Assembly (NCBI GenBank): GCA_963931865.1
Contig: OZ007509.1
Span: forward strand, 2,867,554-2,931,553
Length of the DNA stretch: 64,000 nt
Origin: Axinella damicornis
Lineage: Eukaryota > Porifera > Demospongiae > Axinellida > Axinellidae
Direction of reading: 5' to 3'
This document shows, piece after piece, positions 35,133 to 47,300 of the stretch. The position numbers and the translations under genes are program-made. Under the pieces are notes generated by a model, which had not been told where the DNA came from, made no database searches, and saw nothing but the letters and a program-made list of their open reading frames with translations. How positions within the stretch are numbered: the stretch's first letter is position 1; each line of letters opens with the position of its first letter.

Positions 35133-38100
35133 TTAGGTCCACCCGCCAGCCTCTAGGCATCTACACCCACACCCGGTGGGACAGACCTCGCTGTTCTCAA
35201 ACCAGTCCATCATGTGCTTTGCATGACCACCATGCCCGCAGCACAGACAGAAATTGGAGCCACCTTGAAATTTGAAAGAAAGAGACGGTCACGTGACTTG
35301 ATACAAGCTGTGTGATAGTCATGTGACTAGAACCAATACAATACCATGTTAACAGATACACTCTTGCAGTACTAGCATTCCAAATTGAAAGGAGGGAGGG
35401 AGAGGAAGGAGCTATCATACCTCTGACTGATAGATTGCACACGGAGCAGGTAAACGCAAAACACTGAGACTTGACACAGGCAGGACCCTTCACTAGTTCG
35501 TTACAATGTCTGCACAGAATGGCAAAACCTGTGGGGAATGAACACAGCAGACACAAGCGAATCATTTACTACATGAAGCCTCACGCTGTACATGCCTCTT
35601 GACCCGCCCCGCATGCAATATTCCATAGTGAACTGGACGTGGTACATTTATGGCTGTACTGTACATTCTATATAATCCCCAAACTCTGCAACCATAAATT
35701 ATGCATGGTAGTCGATTCTCTCCATGTCACCCCAGGAATTAATTTATGAACATTTTTTCCCATACCAGGAGTGTAATTATTGAGTCTGGACATGAAACTA
35801 CTAGAACTAACCCATGAACATCAAGGATGGTAAGTGAAAGTTTGAACTTTGAACCCATTCCCAGGTCATTAGTTGGGATACTACAGCCTGGGAACGAGGT
35901 TAGGTCAACATTAACAGTGAATGAACTTCTTCAAGCTGCCGTACCAATCTCCCTGTGTGATTCCTTCTTGGCCACCTGAAACTTCAGCACCTCTGCACGT
36001 TGGTCTAGCATCCCCCAACAGTAGAGGATGTTGGCATAGCTGCGTCGATACTCATCACACTTGCGGGCCAACACGTCATCCAGCAACCTAGCAAGCCAGA
36101 AAACGTGCAGTCAACCCGATATTACCTCCTTAGGTATTGCACACACGTCACAATACGTGCATCCTGGATTTCAATTGAGCTAGCTATGATGGTAGCTATG
36201 ATGGTATAGCTATGATGGTAGCTATGGAGCTAGCTGTGATGGTAGCTATGGTGATAGGGAGGGCAGGACTTGCAATGTGGACATGGCTATGGTACAGTAT
36301 TCCAGGAGGGAAATGGCGAAGAACCACTGGTTCGTATCCAAGATTTGAATCTGGCACAACCACGGCAAGTTAAGACCAGTGCATTCCATCAGAAATGTAC
36401 TTCACTGCGCATGAACGGACAAGGACGGCAGAGTGCCAGTCACACAAACAACAGAATTCAGAAACTGCTACACATGCACCTGCAGTTTTTCTCGTGTGAG
36501 CTCATCTCCTCCTGTCGGTCCTCCTTCTCCTGAAACTCAGGGTCACCCTCCAACCCTCGCCCATTTGTGTGATTCTGAAAAAAACCCTGCACCTTCTTAG
36601 GAGGGGAGGGGCCACCCGGCCCCAGGGGGCCCGGTGATCTTGACGGCGGTCCCCCGTTCATGTGGACACTGGAGTTGGAGTTGTTTGTGGTGGTGGTATT
36701 ACTGTGTCTCTGTTCGTAGTGTAAACAGTGGAGTTGGAAGACGCAGGCCAGCATCGCCAGGGTCTGCACATCATGCAGTCGGCCAAAATGGTCGAACCTG
36801 GAGCAGAATGATGTGCTCATATAAGACAACGTGAAGAAGTTACTGACAAAAGTGGTTCAGTATTGATGTACAACCAGCTGGGCCTCCACCAGGAGCATGC
36901 ATTGTACAAACTATATACATACAGGCTGCATGTATATGTAATGGCATGCAACATTACATGCAGACAGTTCAGCAGCTCACACATACCCACACCCACACAC
37001 ACTCACAGAGAGTGGATAAGCTGCCTCCTGAAGGGGTGCTGTGACCACGGGCACACCGGTGTCGGCATCATACCCACACCCACACACCCACACATCCACA
37101 CCCACACACACTCACAGAGAGTGGATAAGCTGCCTCCCGAAGGGGTGCTGGGACCACGGCACACCGGTGTCGGCATCAGGCGGTACCCACATGCCCACAT
37201 CGGCAATGAGAGCCGCAGCAGACCAAGCCTGCACAAGCTCTGCTCTGCCACACTGCATAGCCACTGAGGCATTCACAGTACACAGCTCCTTGATGTCGGA
37301 ACCAGAGAGGCTAGGAAACGAGAAGGGTGATCAAACAGTCCAAGCTAGCAAGCACAATTACCACACTCCTGGTGGGGATAAACACAGCTGTGCTTATACA
37401 CATGGCTAGCCTGGTGTACGACGCCTCTCTATATGACAGCTCTCAGGAAAGTGCATCTAGCAAAGCTATACCTTGCCTTACTCTCAACTCATGGATACTT
37501 ACAGCTGTGTCTACCAGCTGGAATGCCTCGCTCCAATTAATGTGCACATACGTTAGTCTCGTTCCCAGGCTGCGTGCCTGGGAACGAGGCTATACATACA
37601 TGACACGAGCAAGTGAAGGTACCTGTATGCCTTGGCTGTACAGCCTCACTCCCAGGCCCCTCCCCTGAAGGCTAGTACCTGTATGCCTTGGCCAGGTGGT
37701 TGTCCACGGGCAGCATGTACGTGATGTCATGAATGATTACCAGCCCGGCAAAGGGGTTCGCCAGCAGGTCAACTCCACCTTTGAACCCCTGAGGATCGAG
37801 CGATTGGAACAGAACCACCGTGCATGATCATACAAATCGTAACCTTATTTTGTTTTCAGTACAGCTTAGTACACAGCTTAGTACACAGTCAGGGTGCATA
37901 CAGCTACTAACCTAGTATACAACCCTCTATAGGTGTAAGTTCAGTCAGTGGACACAATACCTTATCTCCTGTGAACAGTGAGGTGGTCTGTTTCTCTCTA
38001 CTGCCCCCTCCTCCTGACCCTTGCACGGGGATGCCTCCGGGTCCCAGCTTGGGGAGCGAGGAAGAGAGGTAGCCAGACCACCCCCGGCCCTGTCCTCCCC

Positions 38101-38229
38101 GCCCAACAGGCCGGATGTTGGAACGGTACGCATTCATCTTGTCCAGGGACCTAGCACAACAGGTGGATGGGTGGATAGATAGATACATAGATAGATAGCT
38201 GGGTGATGGACAGACAGGTAGGACTGTGT

Positions 38230-38266
<37 letters not shown>

Positions 38267-38313
38267 CGTGTGCGTGTGTGTGGGGGTGTGTGTGTATGCG
38301 TGTGTATGTGTAT

Positions 38314-38401
<88 letters not shown>

Positions 38402-39473
38402 AGAGGAGTCGTACCTTGGTGTTTTAGTCACATCAGCTGGTAGCACCAGTCCAGGAGGACAGTTGAAGCAAACCAGCAAACCTGACAACAGACGTGCAGA
38501 CAATGTTGTCATCAATAGTGTACTCACAGTGCGCAAAGGGCACTGTCTATGCCTAGCCTCTTCATTCCCATTTTGGGTACGTTCCTCCAATCATGGACAA
38601 GCAACTGTTTGAAGGATTCACACCCAGAGTGGACGTCTGGGCATGAGACTGTCTCACCATTTGAACAGAACCTGGCACCACTGGTCCTGGGAAATGGGAT
38701 GTGCTCATCGTCCAGGTGACCAAAGATGTCAAAGTCTGGCTGCTTGCTGGGTGGCTGGGGACGGCTCTGAGGAAGCGAATGAGGTTAGGGTGAAGGGTCA
38801 GTACAACAGATGTCTTGGGATGTTGCCCACCACAAAAGACTCGAGTGTTCTTGCAAGCTTCCTCAGGCAAGGTTCGAGGCAAGGTCTGCTCTGTTTCACG
38901 TATGACTGCGCAGTGTCTGAAATGATCTGTGTCAGAAGGAGCCACAAGGTCGTCATTCATCACACAAGAAACACAACCAGATTGAATACCTTAGTAACCA
39001 CTCATCTGCATGTACACACGTACAAAGCTTTCTCTCACACAATCTTCCATCTTCCTGACACACTCACTCACACACCCCTCCACCTTCCTCCTTCACGTAC
39101 ACATCTCTTCACGTACACATCTTTTTTTCTCTTCCACTTCAGTCTCCCTCACACATAATCCCCCCCCCCCCCCCCCCCCCTCTCCCTCACCCCCCCCCCC
39201 CCCCCCCCCCCTTCCCCCCTCCCTCCATCCATCCATCCATTCATCCGTCTGTCCCCCTCCCCCCCCCCCCCCCCCCTCCCCCCCCCAGGACACACCCTGT
39301 TCAGCTCCTGTTGGCTGGAGAAGTCAATGGTGGTGCTGTTGTCAAAGGTGAAGAAGGGGGCAGCTCCGTTGGGGTAGTGGGAGGGGAAGGTGATCCCTAC
39401 ACGCACAAGGTGCTCCCCATACTCCACCTTCACTGTGCAACTGCGCTGGGAGGCCTCCAACTGATGTGAAGTA

Positions 39474-39507
<34 letters not shown>

Positions 39508-42500
39508 TGGGGGTATGTGAGTGTGTGTGTGTGTGTAGCAGGTGTGGATGGCCGAGTGGTGAGTGACAAGCCAATGCAGTCCTCATGTACCCTTTCCATC
39601 TCCAGGTTGGGGATGTTGTCCAAGTTGAGGAGGGAGAACTCCCGGGCCAGCGTCTGGGCCAGCTGCGGCTGGAACATGGACTGTGTTGATGATGACCTTG
39701 AGCCTGAATCCACCAAAAAAGAACTTGACTTTGTGGGGGACGGAGTGTGAGGCGGTTCCTCAGCAACTGACGACTGCTCCCCCTCACTCTCCGTTGCCAT
39801 GGAGGTCTCAGAGAGATGTAGCTGCAGTGAACTGTCCGGATCTTCGATTGCAGTGTGGTCAGTCGGCTCCCCCCCTAGGTCTTCTTTCAGCTGCTCACTT
39901 ATGCCCCATATCCTCAGTGTGCGGTCCTTTGACCATGACACAAGCTGGCAGCCTGGAAACAAATCACAGTACACTACTCGATACCACCAACAGTGTACCT
40001 CTCAACATATCCCACACAACCATACTCTACCTGCATCCACACACTACCCACTCTCCACAACCCTCCCCAAACACCACATCGCTCACCTCTTCCTTCACCC
40101 TAACACCCCCACCTGGCCTCACACATCCCTCCACACTGCACATCCCCAACTTCCCCTATGCCCCCTCACACACCCCTCCACCAACTTCACAAGCACCCAC
40201 CCCTCCACACACACACACCCTCACACACCCCTCCACACACACACCCTCACACACCCCTCCACACACACACCCCCTCACACACCCCTCCACACACACACAC
40301 ACACCCTCACACACCCCTCCACACACACACACACACCCTCACACACCCCTCACACACTGCACAAGCACCCACCCCTCCACACCTTCACCCACCTACCTCC
40401 CTTTTGCCTCCTCCACTGGACCTCCACAACAGACTCGGAGTGACCAGTGAAGATGTGTCGGGGGGAGGAGATGTTGCTCCTGCTCCAGAGGAACACTCGG
40501 CTGTCTCCTCCGTGTATGGCTGGTACCAGCACCATGGCAACTGCATGACCCAGTGGCTGCACGGCGTGAGTGTATGCATGTGTGTATGTTTATATTTGTT
40601 TGTGTGAGTGTGTGTGTGTTGTGCGATGTTGTTCTGTGAGTTAAATAGCTCAAGAAAAGCATTTTTGCTGGCATGGCCAGCTATGCTAGTCAATGAGAAA
40701 GAAGAAGAAAGAAGACGACGAGGAAATCCATTTTTTTCTCGACTCCCGCGAACTCTAAGGTACGTTTGCATATTTTTGTGAATTGCTAGGCTGTATCATT
40801 CTGTCTGCATACTTGGTTTGGGGGGATGTACATCAGTATGGTAAATTTCCTCGCCCATCCCTAATTAGAGAATGCTACCACGTTCTACAGCTGCTACAAA
40901 ATAACATACTGACAGCTGCAATATCCATCCACTCACATAGTTCCTTGCCCTCCAGAGCGGCTGCGCACCTGCCTTGATACAGCTGGTGGGGTCCCTTGGG
41001 TTGGAGGTGTCCCAGAACTTGATGGAAGCATCATGGCTACATGTAGTCAGCTGGCGCTCATCCGAGTAGCTCCAGTCCAGGTCGTGGATCCGAGACATGT
41101 GAGCTGTGATGTAACCTGACGCTGTGGTCGGTTTCTGAGGAGGAGGAGGTGGAAGGGGAAGATGGAGATGATGGAGGATGAGGGGGGGGGGGGGGGGGGG
41201 AACATGGAGAGGAAGGAGGGTGAGGGAGAGGATCAGAGGAGGATGAGGAAGGAGGGGATGTTGGGGGGAGGGGGAGACAGATGGAGATGGATGTGGGGCC
41301 AGGGAGGAAAAAAAGGTGTACACACCCTCATGTCCCATATCCTGATATCAGAGTCGTGAGCAGATGCCAGGAAGTTGCCGTTCACTCTGTTCCACTGCAC
41401 AAGAGATGCACCAGCTGAGAACACAACGGAAGATCATCTATTAGATACTCTGGGCAGGAATTTCCACACGGAGAGGGGTGGGCAATAAATGGCTGCTTGA
41501 TACATACTCTGTGGTAGCCAGTTACAGTTTCAAAATCCATGCTACAGAGGCATTAGAGTTTTAGCAGCAGTGGTTGCATGGGTTCATGAAAGTGCTTACC
41601 AACAGCTCTGAATGATGTATTCGGTCTCCTGTTCTCTCTACATGCAAGGAAAAAGGGAAATATATTCACTTCTAGAAAATTGCCATGTCCTGGACAGCTG
41701 AGTACCTTATATCCCAAACATGTACAAATGAGTCCACAGCACATGAGGCCAACAGGTTGGGATCTGTGAACGACCAGCTCAAATCACTGAGTGTGTATGC
41801 ATGTGTGTGTGTACATACGAAAGGGTGTGTATGTGCATTGTGAGTGAATGCAGGCCCGTGCGAGTGTGTATGTGTGTGTACATGCACTCTTGATTCTCAA
41901 GGTCAGGCACTCAGCAATAAACAAGGTTTCATAAACAAGGTTTAGGGTTTACTTTTAGTTGGAGGGTGCATGGTTATTGGCCTCGTTCCCAGGCTTCTCC
42001 CCAGCTTTTTGACGCATACTGTTTTTTAGTTCAGTATGCGACAAAAAGCAGGGTGGGAACGAGGCTAGGTGGTTGTAGTAATGCAGGTGTCCACGTGTGT
42101 GTGTGTGTGTGTGGAGAGAGCTAGGAACACCTGTGAATGACCCCACAGATCACCAATCCATACCTGACTGGCCTGGTGTGTGCCTTGATGGAGTAGAGCA
42201 GGGGGTGCCTCTCCACATTCACATTCCATACCTCTAGCTTCTGCTGACTCTGCAGAACATTGTATCATAACACGGTTAGTCCACATACCCAGCTGTCCAA
42301 CTTTCATTGAGACGGTGAGGTCTGCTCACACCTCCCCTAGTCTACCAAATAGTTGTCAGGGAAACAAAAATTGTTGCCATCTATTGGAGAAACACTTCAC
42401 TAGATTGACCATGCATAAAGGTTGGGCGAGTCCTTGAAGTCAAAATTCCAACCGTCTTTTTTGTTACAGCAAATCTACTGGCAGCTGCCATCAGATAGTA

Positions 42501-43139
42501 GCCACCAACAATGGTAGCAAGGATGCTAGGGGCTCAGAGAACGTGGCAAACCTCACATATACCTGAACAATCACAAGTCGAACTAACTTGATGATGATGG
42601 ATCTATACGCCTAAAATTGCATTTTGAACCGTGCTCCCTGGCAATTGTTTTTAGACAAAATGCATGACCTTGTGGGAGTGTATCCAGACATATGGCAAGT
42701 GACCCACACCTGTGAATGAGAGCCTCTTACTTACTGTAGAGGCAAGGAGGTCCTGCTGTGAGTGGTGGGGGTTCCAGAGCACTGCCTTGATCTCATACTT
42801 GTTCTGTCTGGCGAGTTTCCGGAGTGCCTTCGGCTCACCTGAACTCTCTGAACGATCAAGACTAACTACAGCCAGCCACTTCTGGCTGCATGTGTATACG
42901 TATGTGTTTGTGGAGTGGGGCCCAACTATAAACCTTTGATGTACTTTATTGCGCTAGGTCGATTTGCATAGCTTACACGGCCAGCACAGCCCTCCTGCCG
43001 GTGTGATCAATGTGAAAGGTGTTTGCCTGCATGAAGACACGAAGAATGAAACAGACTGCAATCTGCAGACATGCGATCGTCTTATTACCTGCCAATCAGA
43101 GTACGTGAAGACAACATTCTCGCTCAACTCATCTGCCAT
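35133..43139 (-). CDS. WDR59: WDR59, GATOR2 complex subunit
   Basis: WDR59 is a GATOR2 subunit that promotes mTORC1 activation at lysosomes. Twenty-one exons, 5' to 3': 43089-43139, 42977-43026, 42735-42885, 42164-42249, 41706-41786, 41600-41637, 41326-41414, 40937-41134, 40397-40556, 39591-39952, 39296-39460, 38831-38926, 38658-38766, 38415-38481, 37961-38150, 37679-37788, 37116-37310, 36480-36797, 35945-36087, 35421-35528, 35133-35263. They join in phase to 965 aa, against 974 in human. Features: N-terminal WD40 propeller ([41 protein letters not shown]), RWD exon at residues ~422-477 ([13 protein letters not shown]), SCLEPCLR-like and [11 protein letters not shown] blocks, and a C-terminal RING-like zinc region at residues ~887-965 ([32 protein letters not shown]). 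Exon 17 has a duplicated 3' end. Confidence 0.95.
37007..37186 (-). repeat. Tandem duplication of the WDR59 exon 17 3' end
   Basis: The segment encoding [15 protein letters not shown] plus its CT|GTGAGTGT donor is present twice, about 110 bp apart. The upstream copy (37116-37186 region) continues the exon reading frame. The second copy (37007-37075) reads [15 protein letters not shown] and keeps an intact donor, but sits in the intron behind a GTGGGTGTG tract. Confidence 0.85.
37554..37592. repeat. GTTCCCAGGC palindrome in WDR59 intron 16
   Basis: TAGTCTCGTTCCCAGGC + TGCGT + GCCTGGGAACGAGGCTA: a near-perfect 39-bp hairpin. Confidence 0.85.
38225..38400 (-). repeat. (GT)n/(CA)n microsatellite in WDR59 intron 14
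   Basis: About 175 bp of GT repeats on the plus strand, so CA on the transcribed sense strand, lying 75 bp upstream of the exon 15 acceptor (38151). Confidence 0.95.
39163..39292 (-). repeat. Poly-C/poly-G tracts after WDR59 exon 11 donor
   Basis: Runs of 20-plus C on the plus strand are long G runs on the sense strand, immediately downstream of the exon 11 donor at 39295. The runs could fold into G-quadruplexes in the pre-mRNA. Confidence 0.85.
39478..39538 (-). repeat. (GT)n/(CA)n repeat beside WDR59 exon 11 acceptor
   Basis: Short GT repeat on plus, CA on the sense strand, ending about 15 bp before the exon 11 acceptor (39461). Confidence 0.85.
40195..40360 (-). repeat. CACACACCCCTC minisatellite after WDR59 exon 9 donor
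   Basis: Tandem units of about 28-35 bp (CACACCCCTCCACACACACACC) on plus read as G/GT-rich on the sense strand. They occupy the intron downstream of the exon 9 donor (40396). Confidence 0.85.
41136..41312 (-). repeat. Purine tract (CT-rich on sense) before WDR59 exon 8
   Basis: GAGGAGG/GGATGGAG text with a 20-base G run on the plus strand reads as CT/C-rich on the sense strand, abutting the exon 8 acceptor (41135). Confidence 0.8.
41979..42067. mobile_element. Palindromic element in WDR59 intron 4
   Basis: GGCCTCGTTCCCAGGC-type ends pair with GGTGGGAACGAGGCTA, and an inner pair CAGCTTTTTGACGCATACTG / CAGTATGCGACAAAAAGCAG makes a longer stem. Confidence 0.75.
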
Positions 43140-43185
43140 GTTCGGTGCGCATTTCTGCTGACAAAGCACTTTCTGAGTTCTGACA

Positions 43186-43193
43186 TGACGTCA
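43186..43193 (-). promoter_or_regulatory. TGACGTCA (CRE) upstream of WDR59
   Basis: A perfect palindromic CRE, within ATGACGTCAT, lies 46 bp before the WDR59 start codon, where a core-promoter ATF/CREB site would be expected. Confidence 0.5.
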
Positions 43194-44310
43194 TAAGATA
43201 CGAATAAGGAGGCGCAGGCTCAGATGAGCAGCAAGCTGGAGCCTGTGGAGGGGAGGGAAGAGGGTGGCTGCTCCGTTCCCCAAAACCTACACTCCTATCC
43301 ATCAAGTAGATATAACCATGCTAAGATGGAATGCGCTAATAGTAGCTATAGGTTTAGCTAGCTATACAGAAACTACGTATGTGAGTTCCTGATTTTAAGA
43401 CAGGCTTTGGAAAGGTCACATCTACGTTAGTTTCCTTCAAAGACAGTTTTAGGAGTCTAATCATCTGGACCCTCCACCTCTAATACAGATGGTTTCTTTT
43501 TCTACGTTGTGTCTTGAAATTCAAGCTGATTTTGCTGCACCGTGCACATGTCTGGCCTGGCATTTAATATTGGCAAATTTTTAATCTGGCGGTTAACTTC
43601 TGAATCACCAATTTATAATTATTTCCCAGTAAATGGTACCCCAATTGGAAGTTAACGAAAGGAATTTGAAAACAAAGCTGGCTGGTGGAGGGCTTATAAT
43701 TACTGTGTAACATCCTTCATTGGCTAAGCTTACTACATCTGCATGGATGGAGGACAAAAATGGCTGACATGATGCAATCTGTCCCAGCATCCTTTGCAGT
43801 TCCATGGTGCAAGGTTAGCCTCGTTCCCAGGCTCTCTCTCCTTTTCGGAGAGAGAGCCTGCAGAATGAGACTGCCCATTGCTATGCGGTGCACAAGAGTG
43901 CATGATGACATCATCATCAATGACGATGATGTCATCATGTGCTCTTCAAAAAGATGCTTCTACATGAATAGCTAGCTTAGGTCACTTAGAGTAGCTACAC
44001 AATTCATCCATGGGATTTAGAGACCACGTCTGACCAATCAGATTGCAGATCTACAGTTACAGTGTTACATCACCGTGACAGCTCAGCTCATGTCAGTTGT
44101 CACATACTCATATGCCTGGCAGTTTGCAGCCAAATTAAACGATAGTGATCATTGAACAGTTAGCATACAAGTACCAATAAACAATGCCACCAGAACATAA
44201 TATGGATGTCAACATGTAGCTAGCTAGTTATAATATGAAATTAAACCCAAAATACATAGACAGTATAAACTGTATTGTCATAAAAAGACGTTTATCTACA
44301 TGCACCACAA
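43194..44310. other. Intergenic region WDR59 to beta-helix protein
   Basis: No gene is seen. Two inverted repeats are present: CCTCGTTCCCAGGCTCTCTC with its imperfect inverse at 43817-43873, and a TGATGACATCATCATCA... dyad at 43900-43938. Confidence 0.5.
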
Positions 44311-47300
44311 TTAGCTAGTGTAGAGGCCAGAATCGATCAAGGGTTCCCGAAGTTCCATATTAAAGCTGGTTTCACCTTCACCCTCTACTTGTACCACCAA
44401 CTCGTGCATCTGGGGTCCTCTTACCTCCGGCAGTGACTGCTTCTGTAAATCAAGTTGAGGTTGTCTGTGGAAGCATTTCTTGATCAATTGGTACAAATTG
44501 AGGTAGGGTGATAATCGATGGTGGATGCTGTAGACGACTATCCCTATGAATATCAAGAAAGCTACAGTGACTGAAGTGTAGACGGCAGCAGCCTGGGACC
44601 CTCCTGAGAAGCGAACAAAGGAAGTTGTAGCGGCAAGGATTCCCAAGTTTAGGAAGAAGCTAAACTCAAGAGCATTGAGGGGCCACCGTCTGTAGACACC
44701 ACCTCCTACCCATCCGAAAACAGAGAGGGCGTGCATTGTGACTATGATGACTAAAAGAATGACATTAGGTCCATGTAGGACATTGAAAGAGAATATGAGA
44801 AAGAGAATTCCACGGACCAGCAACAAGAACCCGGGCCAGTATCGATGTTTGTCCTTGTAGGGTCCTTGGTAGGCATCAAACAGAGGCTTGAACTTGTTTA
44901 TCCAACGTAAAGCTCGGTGAGAGGATGCGGACATAAGCCACGGGGAGAGAAAGAGGAAGAAGGTGAAGGGAAGAGAGATGAACAGAAAAACAGCAACGGC
45001 AACCACAAAAAGGAAGACGTGCTTCCCCTGGAGGTAGCCAATGTTTCCATCGTAAAGCCACACAACAGAGTTGCGCACACTGTCAGAATGGGGAATAAAC
45101 GTGAAGGACAGGGTGGCGATAATGGTGCGCTGCAGTTTTGCAAATGAAAGCAGGAAGAGCGTTGCTAGCACCGAAACAGCATGGTTACCACAGAGCTTTG
45201 CAATGGTGGTGGAGTAGTGGCTCAGTAGAATGATAATGCCAACAATTGCCCAAATGTACACAGGAAATACAAACTGTAGCCAGGTTTTGGCGTACGTATC
45301 CATTCCATCGTAAAAGCAAGTTTTGATACCCAAATCCAAATTCAACCATGCAATGAACACAGTGAGTAGGTTGGAGTGCCCAGGTGGAAAGAAAACCTGC
45401 TGGTTGATCTGGATGATATTGGCGTAGAAAATCAACCCATTAGTTGTACCTACACTGACTGTGAGCGAGTCACACACAAACAGGAGTAAGACGAGCAACA
45501 GCCCAGCTAGTGCGAATGGGATAAGGAGAGAGAGGAAACCGTTAGAACATTTACTGCAATGAGACGTTCCCAGAGTGATACTCAGTTCAGGATCACAGGC
45601 CCCGCAGAGGACGCCAGTACGATTGTAGGCACACTGGGAGTCTGAATCAGATAGGTTTAGATCAAAGTCGCTGGGGATGCAGTAATCGAAAGGGCAGTAC
45701 TCGTGTACCACAATGGAATGTTGGTCATGAGTGCTGTCAATCTCTTTGCTCATCCAGAATGGGGCAGTTCTGCGTATTGTCTCTGATTCTATACTGCAGG
45801 TGATTCCATATTCCTTCAGTAGGGGTTTACACTCGCATGTGGGAGGGTCACCGGTAAGTTCAAAGCCTGGCGGACATGGAAGAACAGTGACGGAGATGTA
45901 CGTGGGTTCCACTTGCAAACTGGAGTCCTCGACTGCAAGAATCATCCGAAGTAATCCTTGTGAGGATAAGACAGTATAACGGAGGGTGGTGCAGGTCTTT
46001 CCAATCTCCTGGGTTTGCTGAAGATGGCTACTAAGCACTGGGGGAACTGTGAATAAGGTGTCATCTACAGCAAGAAAGTCACCGTAAACCACTCCTGGGG
46101 AGCTTCCATTTCGTTGACCCAGTGCAAGAGCTGAAACTTCAAATGTCTGGCCGGAATGTGTGCTAACATTGTAGTTGTGCACGCTACAGTCGGGCTGATT
46201 GTTGGTGTTGCATAAACATACACGAAAAGGATCAGAGGATATCAACGATGTCTCTGGAAATACCGGTGAGGCAGTTCCATTCACAACTTCTTCAAAGTGA
46301 AAAAGTTGATTGAATATTTGACCAGAGTTTCTGTATCTTCTGAAGTGAATGGTAGATACGACGATGCATGTGTCAACATCACCTCCAAAGAGGGCAGTTC
46401 CAGCTTCAGTGGCCATATTGTTCTCAAAGTTCACACTGATGTTTAAGCTTTCTGCAATGTTGACAATGGGAGATGATGAGCCTACGGAAAGGTTCAGGTG
46501 TACTGCAATGCCCAGGTCACGAGTGAAGTCGCTGCCATCAAACTGAAAGAAACAAAGTGACTGTGCACCATAGTTGCTGCTCTTGACAAATATCCCACCA
46601 CCTCGTAAGGCTGCTGAGTTGTTAAAGAAGCGTACAGTTGTATTGGGAGTGAGAAGCACCTGGGAGTTGCCATGTAGGGCCAGTCCGCCTCCGTTGATTC
46701 CTTGGTTCCTTTCAAATATGACAGATCCAGAGAATCTCAGTTTTGAGCCATAAGCATAAATGGCAGAACCATTGTTGTCACGAAAATTACATTCTGAAAA
46801 TGTTACATCCTGCACTGCGAGAAGTTGTACCACGTTGAGTAAATCTAGCTCGAATTGTTGCACCGAGTTCGGCAACTCTGTGAGGGGGTATGTATTGCTG
46901 TGAAATGTACAATTTTCAATGATAAACCTGACCAATAGAACAAAGCCAATTGGTTCGATTTGATACAAATATAAGGCAGATCCTGGACTTCCTTTGTTGT
47001 CACGAAATAAAGAGTTCTCAACCGTGATTTGATGTACTAATCCAGTAGATTCAACCGTTGTAAAAAGTATACTCACTCCTCCCCCAAGAATGCCATGGTT
47101 TGCAACAAACTGGCAGTTCGAGATTCTCAGGATATCTCCCCCATTCTCTGTGTGAGATGGGTTGCAAGTTGGAGTGAAATGGGTTGGAAGTCGCCTCCCA
47201 TAGTTGTACCACATTCCTCCACCAACATATACTCGGCCAGTAAAAAGGGAGAAAAAGGTTGTTACGAAGGAGGGGTTGCTATCACCGCTGTAGGAATTTT

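Noticed and set aside
38203..38612. CVCVCV and THTHTH open frames
   Set aside because: Translations of GT/CA microsatellite in a WDR59 intron.
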